Notes under the pieces: generated by a model
The model's input: only the letters and a program-made list of their open reading frames with translations
Database searches by the model: none
What the model was told of the DNA's origin: nothing
Program-made: the position numbers and the translations under genes
Assembly: GCA_035565675.1 (NCBI GenBank)
Contig: DATMSA010000135.1
Location: 1 to 7,611, forward strand
Length of the DNA stretch: 7,611 nucleotides
Direction: 5' to 3'
DNA from: Capillimicrobium sp035565675
Lineage (GTDB): Bacteria; Actinomycetota; Thermoleophilia; Solirubrobacterales; Solirubrobacteraceae
Shown here: positions 6,113 to 7,611 of the stretch, piece by piece
Layout of the letters: every line of letters begins with the position of its first letter
Numbering within the stretch: the first letter of the stretch is position 1

Positions 6113-6139
6113 GACGCCCCCGTCATCGCAGGGGTCACC
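6110..6139 (+). promoter_or_regulatory. Inverted repeat GGTGAC-N18-GTCACC overlapping the SDR promoter
   Basis: The perfect 6-bp arms are at 6110-6115 and 6134-6139. Inner bases 6117-6119 (CCC) and 6131-6133 (GGG) could extend the pairing with one bulged G at 6116 and an 11-base loop. The left arm overlaps the last three bases of the possible -10 and the right arm ends just before the Shine-Dalgarno site. It could be an operator. It could also be a weak hairpin in read-through RNA from the deaminase gene, but there is no T-run to support a terminator. Confidence 0.4.
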
Positions 6140-6141
6140 GC

Positions 6142-6147
6142 AGGAGG
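6142..6147 (+). promoter_or_regulatory. Consensus Shine-Dalgarno site (AGGAGG) of the SDR gene
   Basis: AGGAGG lies 6 bases before the ATG at 6154 and fixes that start. Of the deaminase, DUF3105 and SDR starts, only this one has a consensus site. Confidence 0.85.
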
Positions 6148-6153
6148 AGAACG

Positions 6154-7071
6154 ATGGCCAAGCAACCCAGGATCCTCGCCGGCCAGGTCGCCGCGATCAC
6201 CGGCGGCGCGCGCGGCATCGGCCGCGCGATGGCCTACGCCTTCGTGCGCCAGGGGATGCGGGTCGCGATCGGCGACCTCGACGTCGAGGCCGCCCGGCGC
6301 ACCGCCGACGAGATCGGCGCCGGCACCGTCGCGCTGCCGCTCGACGTGACCGACCGCGCCTCGGTCGACCGATTCGTCGCCGACGTCGAGGCCGCGCACG
6401 GCCCGGTCGACGTGCTCGTCAACAACGCCGGGATCATGTCCCTGGCGCGCCTGGTCGACGAGAGCGACGAGGCGGCCCGCCGCATGGTCGACATCAACCT
6501 TCACGGCGTCCTGCACGGCATGAAGGCGGTGCTGCCGGGCATGATCGCCCGCAACCGCGGCCACATCGTCAACGTCGCCTCGCAGGCCGGCAAGGTCGGG
6601 TTCCCCGGCGGCGCCACGTACTCGGCCACGAAGTTCGCGGTCGTCGGGCTCACCGAGGCGGCGCGCGGGGAGCTGCGCCTGATGGGCGCCGACGGCGTGT
6701 CGCTCAGCGTCGTCATGCCGGCGATCGTCGCGACCGAGCTCGGCGGCGGCCTCAGCAAGCCGGTCGGCCAGAAGGAGCTGCGGCCCGAGGACGTCGCCGA
6801 CGCGACCGTCGAGGCGCTGCGCACCGGCCGCTTCGAGGTGTGGATCCCCAACGAGAACAAGGCGCTGTTCACGGCGACGTCGATCGTGCCGCGCCGCGCC
6901 CGCGAGGGGCTGGCCCGGGCGCTGCGGACCGACCGGCCGCTGTGGGACGTCGACACCGAAGGCCGCCGGGCCTACGAGCTGCGCGCGGCGCGGTCGGAGC
7001 CGGCGCTGACGTCGGCGCCCGACGCGTCGGCGCTGCCCGCGGGCGACCGCGAGCGCGAGACGGCCTCGTAG
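6154..7071 (+). CDS. Classical short-chain dehydrogenase/reductase (SDR)
   Basis: This 305-residue NAD(P)-dependent oxidoreductase acts on an unidentified alcohol or ketone and is probably cytoplasmic. It has every classical SDR mark: TGGARGIG (16-23) for the cofactor, D41 at the end of the second strand (GDLD), which favours NAD(H) over NADP(H), NNAG (90-93), and the tetrad N115, S143, Y156 and K160 in YSATK. VMPAIVATEL (187-196) follows at the usual cofactor-side position. The catalytic core ends near residue 230. A tail of about 75 residues rich in Arg, Ala and acidic residues extends beyond the roughly 250 residues usual for the family. I see no signal peptide or membrane segment. The start rests on a consensus ribosome-binding site. 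It lies 73 bases after the deaminase on the same strand, with its own promoter-like element, and converges on the PH-domain gene. Its substrate cannot be read from sequence. Confidence 0.92.
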   Translation: MAKQPRILAGQVAAITGGARGIGRAMAYAFVRQGMRVAIGDLDVEAARRTADEIGAGTVALPLDVTDRASVDRFVADVEAAHGPVDVLVNNAGIMSLARLVDESDEAARRMVDINLHGVLHGMKAVLPGMIARNRGHIVNVASQAGKVGFPGGATYSATKFAVVGLTEAARGELRLMGADGVSLSVVMPAIVATELGGGLSKPVGQKELRPEDVADATVEALRTGRFEVWIPNENKALFTATSIVPRRAREGLARALRTDRPLWDVDTEGRRAYELRAARSEPALTSAPDASALPAGDRERETAS

Positions 7072-7078
7072 CGGCGGC

Positions 7079-7611
7079 TCAGCGCGGCGGCGCGTCCCCG
7101 GTCAGGAACGGGTCCAGCAGGCCCGGCGTCGTCGCGCGGGCGAGCCGCAGCGCCTCGGCCTCGTCGACGTCCAGCGCGGTGTAGCGCTGGCGGCCGGCGG
7201 CGGTCGTGGCCGTCAGCGTCGCGAGCCCGAGCCGCCGCTGGAAGTACGAGCGGCGCACGTTCCAGCCGATGACGCCGTCGGCCGCGAGCATCGCGCGGCG
7301 GCGCAGCAGCGAGCCGCTGCGCACGACCAGCCACGGCCCGATTCGCGCGTGGCCGAGGCTGCGGTGGCGGTCGGCGGCCAGCAGCGCCGCGGCCGGCAGG
7401 AGCGCGAGCGCGGCGATCCACGGCCAGGCCGGCCAGCCGCCCAGCAGGTCGGCGGCGAGCAGCGCGACGGCCACCACCGCGACCGACCCCAGCGCGCGGG
7501 TGTAGCGCCGCTGCCGCGCGGCCGGGCCGTGCGGCATCAGCGGCGCGGTGGCCGCGGCGGGGTCGTCGAGCACGAGGCCGGCGACGCGCTCGGCCTCGGC
7601 CCGCGGGGCGG
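7079..7611 (-). CDS. YdbT-like bacterial PH-domain membrane protein, N-terminus beyond the window
   Basis: The frame stays open to the right edge, so the N-terminal part is missing. The GTG at 7573 is probably an internal Val, since the frame continues upstream with a plausible charged helix (PRAEAERVAGL). Two hydrophobic segments lie at about 7439-7495 and 7373-7423, separated by a short Trp/Pro-containing turn. They are followed by a bacterial PH-type (bPH2) domain with the family pattern of an RRRAML strand, IGWNVRRSYFQRRLGLATL, then a TTAAG turn and a C-terminal helix ending in GLLDPFL. YdbT-type proteins carry several such domains alternating with membrane hairpins; this is the last domain. 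In the family the FQRR-GL block is a hallmark. The role is poorly defined and assumed to be membrane-associated. Its stop is 7 bases from the SDR stop on the other strand. Confidence 0.78.
   Translation of the reverse strand, partial: APRAEAERVAGLVLDDPAAATAPLMPHGPAARQRRYTRALGSVAVVAVALLAADLLGGWPAWPWIAALALLPAAALLAADRHRSLGHARIGPWLVVRSGSLLRRRAMLAADGVIGWNVRRSYFQRRLGLATLTATTAAGRQRYTALDVDEAEALRLARATTPGLLDPFLTGDAPPR

Noticed and set aside
1..7611. A defence, toxin-antitoxin, phage or biosynthetic gene system spanning the window.
   Set aside because: All seven genes fall into ordinary enzyme, membrane or DNA-binding families. No nuclease, integrase, carrier-protein or toxin motif was found on either strand.

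Overview
This window comes from a very GC-rich bacterial chromosome, well above 70% G+C by eye, with strong G/C bias at third codon positions. Actinobacterial-type families (an AlkZ/HTH_42 winged-helix protein, DUF3105, a YdbT-like PH protein and a Pro-rich discoidin-like tail) suggest a high-GC actinomycete-like organism. The TAnnnT -10 elements and possible leaderless starts fit that. A soil actinobacterium of the Thermoleophilia/Solirubrobacterales type is my best guess, from general resemblance only. I see no tRNA, rRNA, CRISPR array, insertion sequence or phage gene. The gene packing looks like ordinary chromosome.

Layout, left to right. (1) At the left edge is the C-terminal part of a plus-strand, Pro-rich, probably extracytoplasmic protein ending in a discoidin-like beta-sandwich. 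It may be the tail of a Ser/Thr kinase. (2) One base after its stop lies the end of a minus-strand cluster. In transcription order the cluster is a long-chain-alcohol-oxidase-like GMC flavoprotein (4619-2643), a single-pass membrane DUF3105 protein (2590-1871), and an AlkZ-like winged-helix protein with a QAQ motif (about 1862-759). (3) Divergent from the GMC gene is a plus-strand secreted ADGF/CECR1-type adenosine deaminase (4638 or 4671 to 6080). (4) After a 73-base gap with a promoter-like element, an inverted repeat and a strong Shine-Dalgarno site comes a classical short-chain dehydrogenase (6154-7071). (5) Converging on it with 7 bases between is the C-terminal half of a membrane-bound YdbT-like bacterial PH-domain protein, cut by the right edge.

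The genes do not form one obvious pathway. The GMC oxidase and the SDR are both alcohol/carbonyl redox enzymes, but they sit on opposite strands in separate transcription units. The deaminase suggests scavenging of external nucleosides. The winged-helix protein is a candidate DNA glycosylase coupled to a DUF3105 gene of unknown role. I found no convincing new multi-gene system. The most useful leads are the QAQ-bearing AlkZ-like protein with no normal start codon near its expected N-terminus, the palindrome around the -10 in the GMC/deaminase divergent region, the inverted repeat overlapping the SDR promoter, and the cysteine-free linker of the GMC oxidase.

No gap between genes exceeds 75 bases, so there is no long gene-free stretch.
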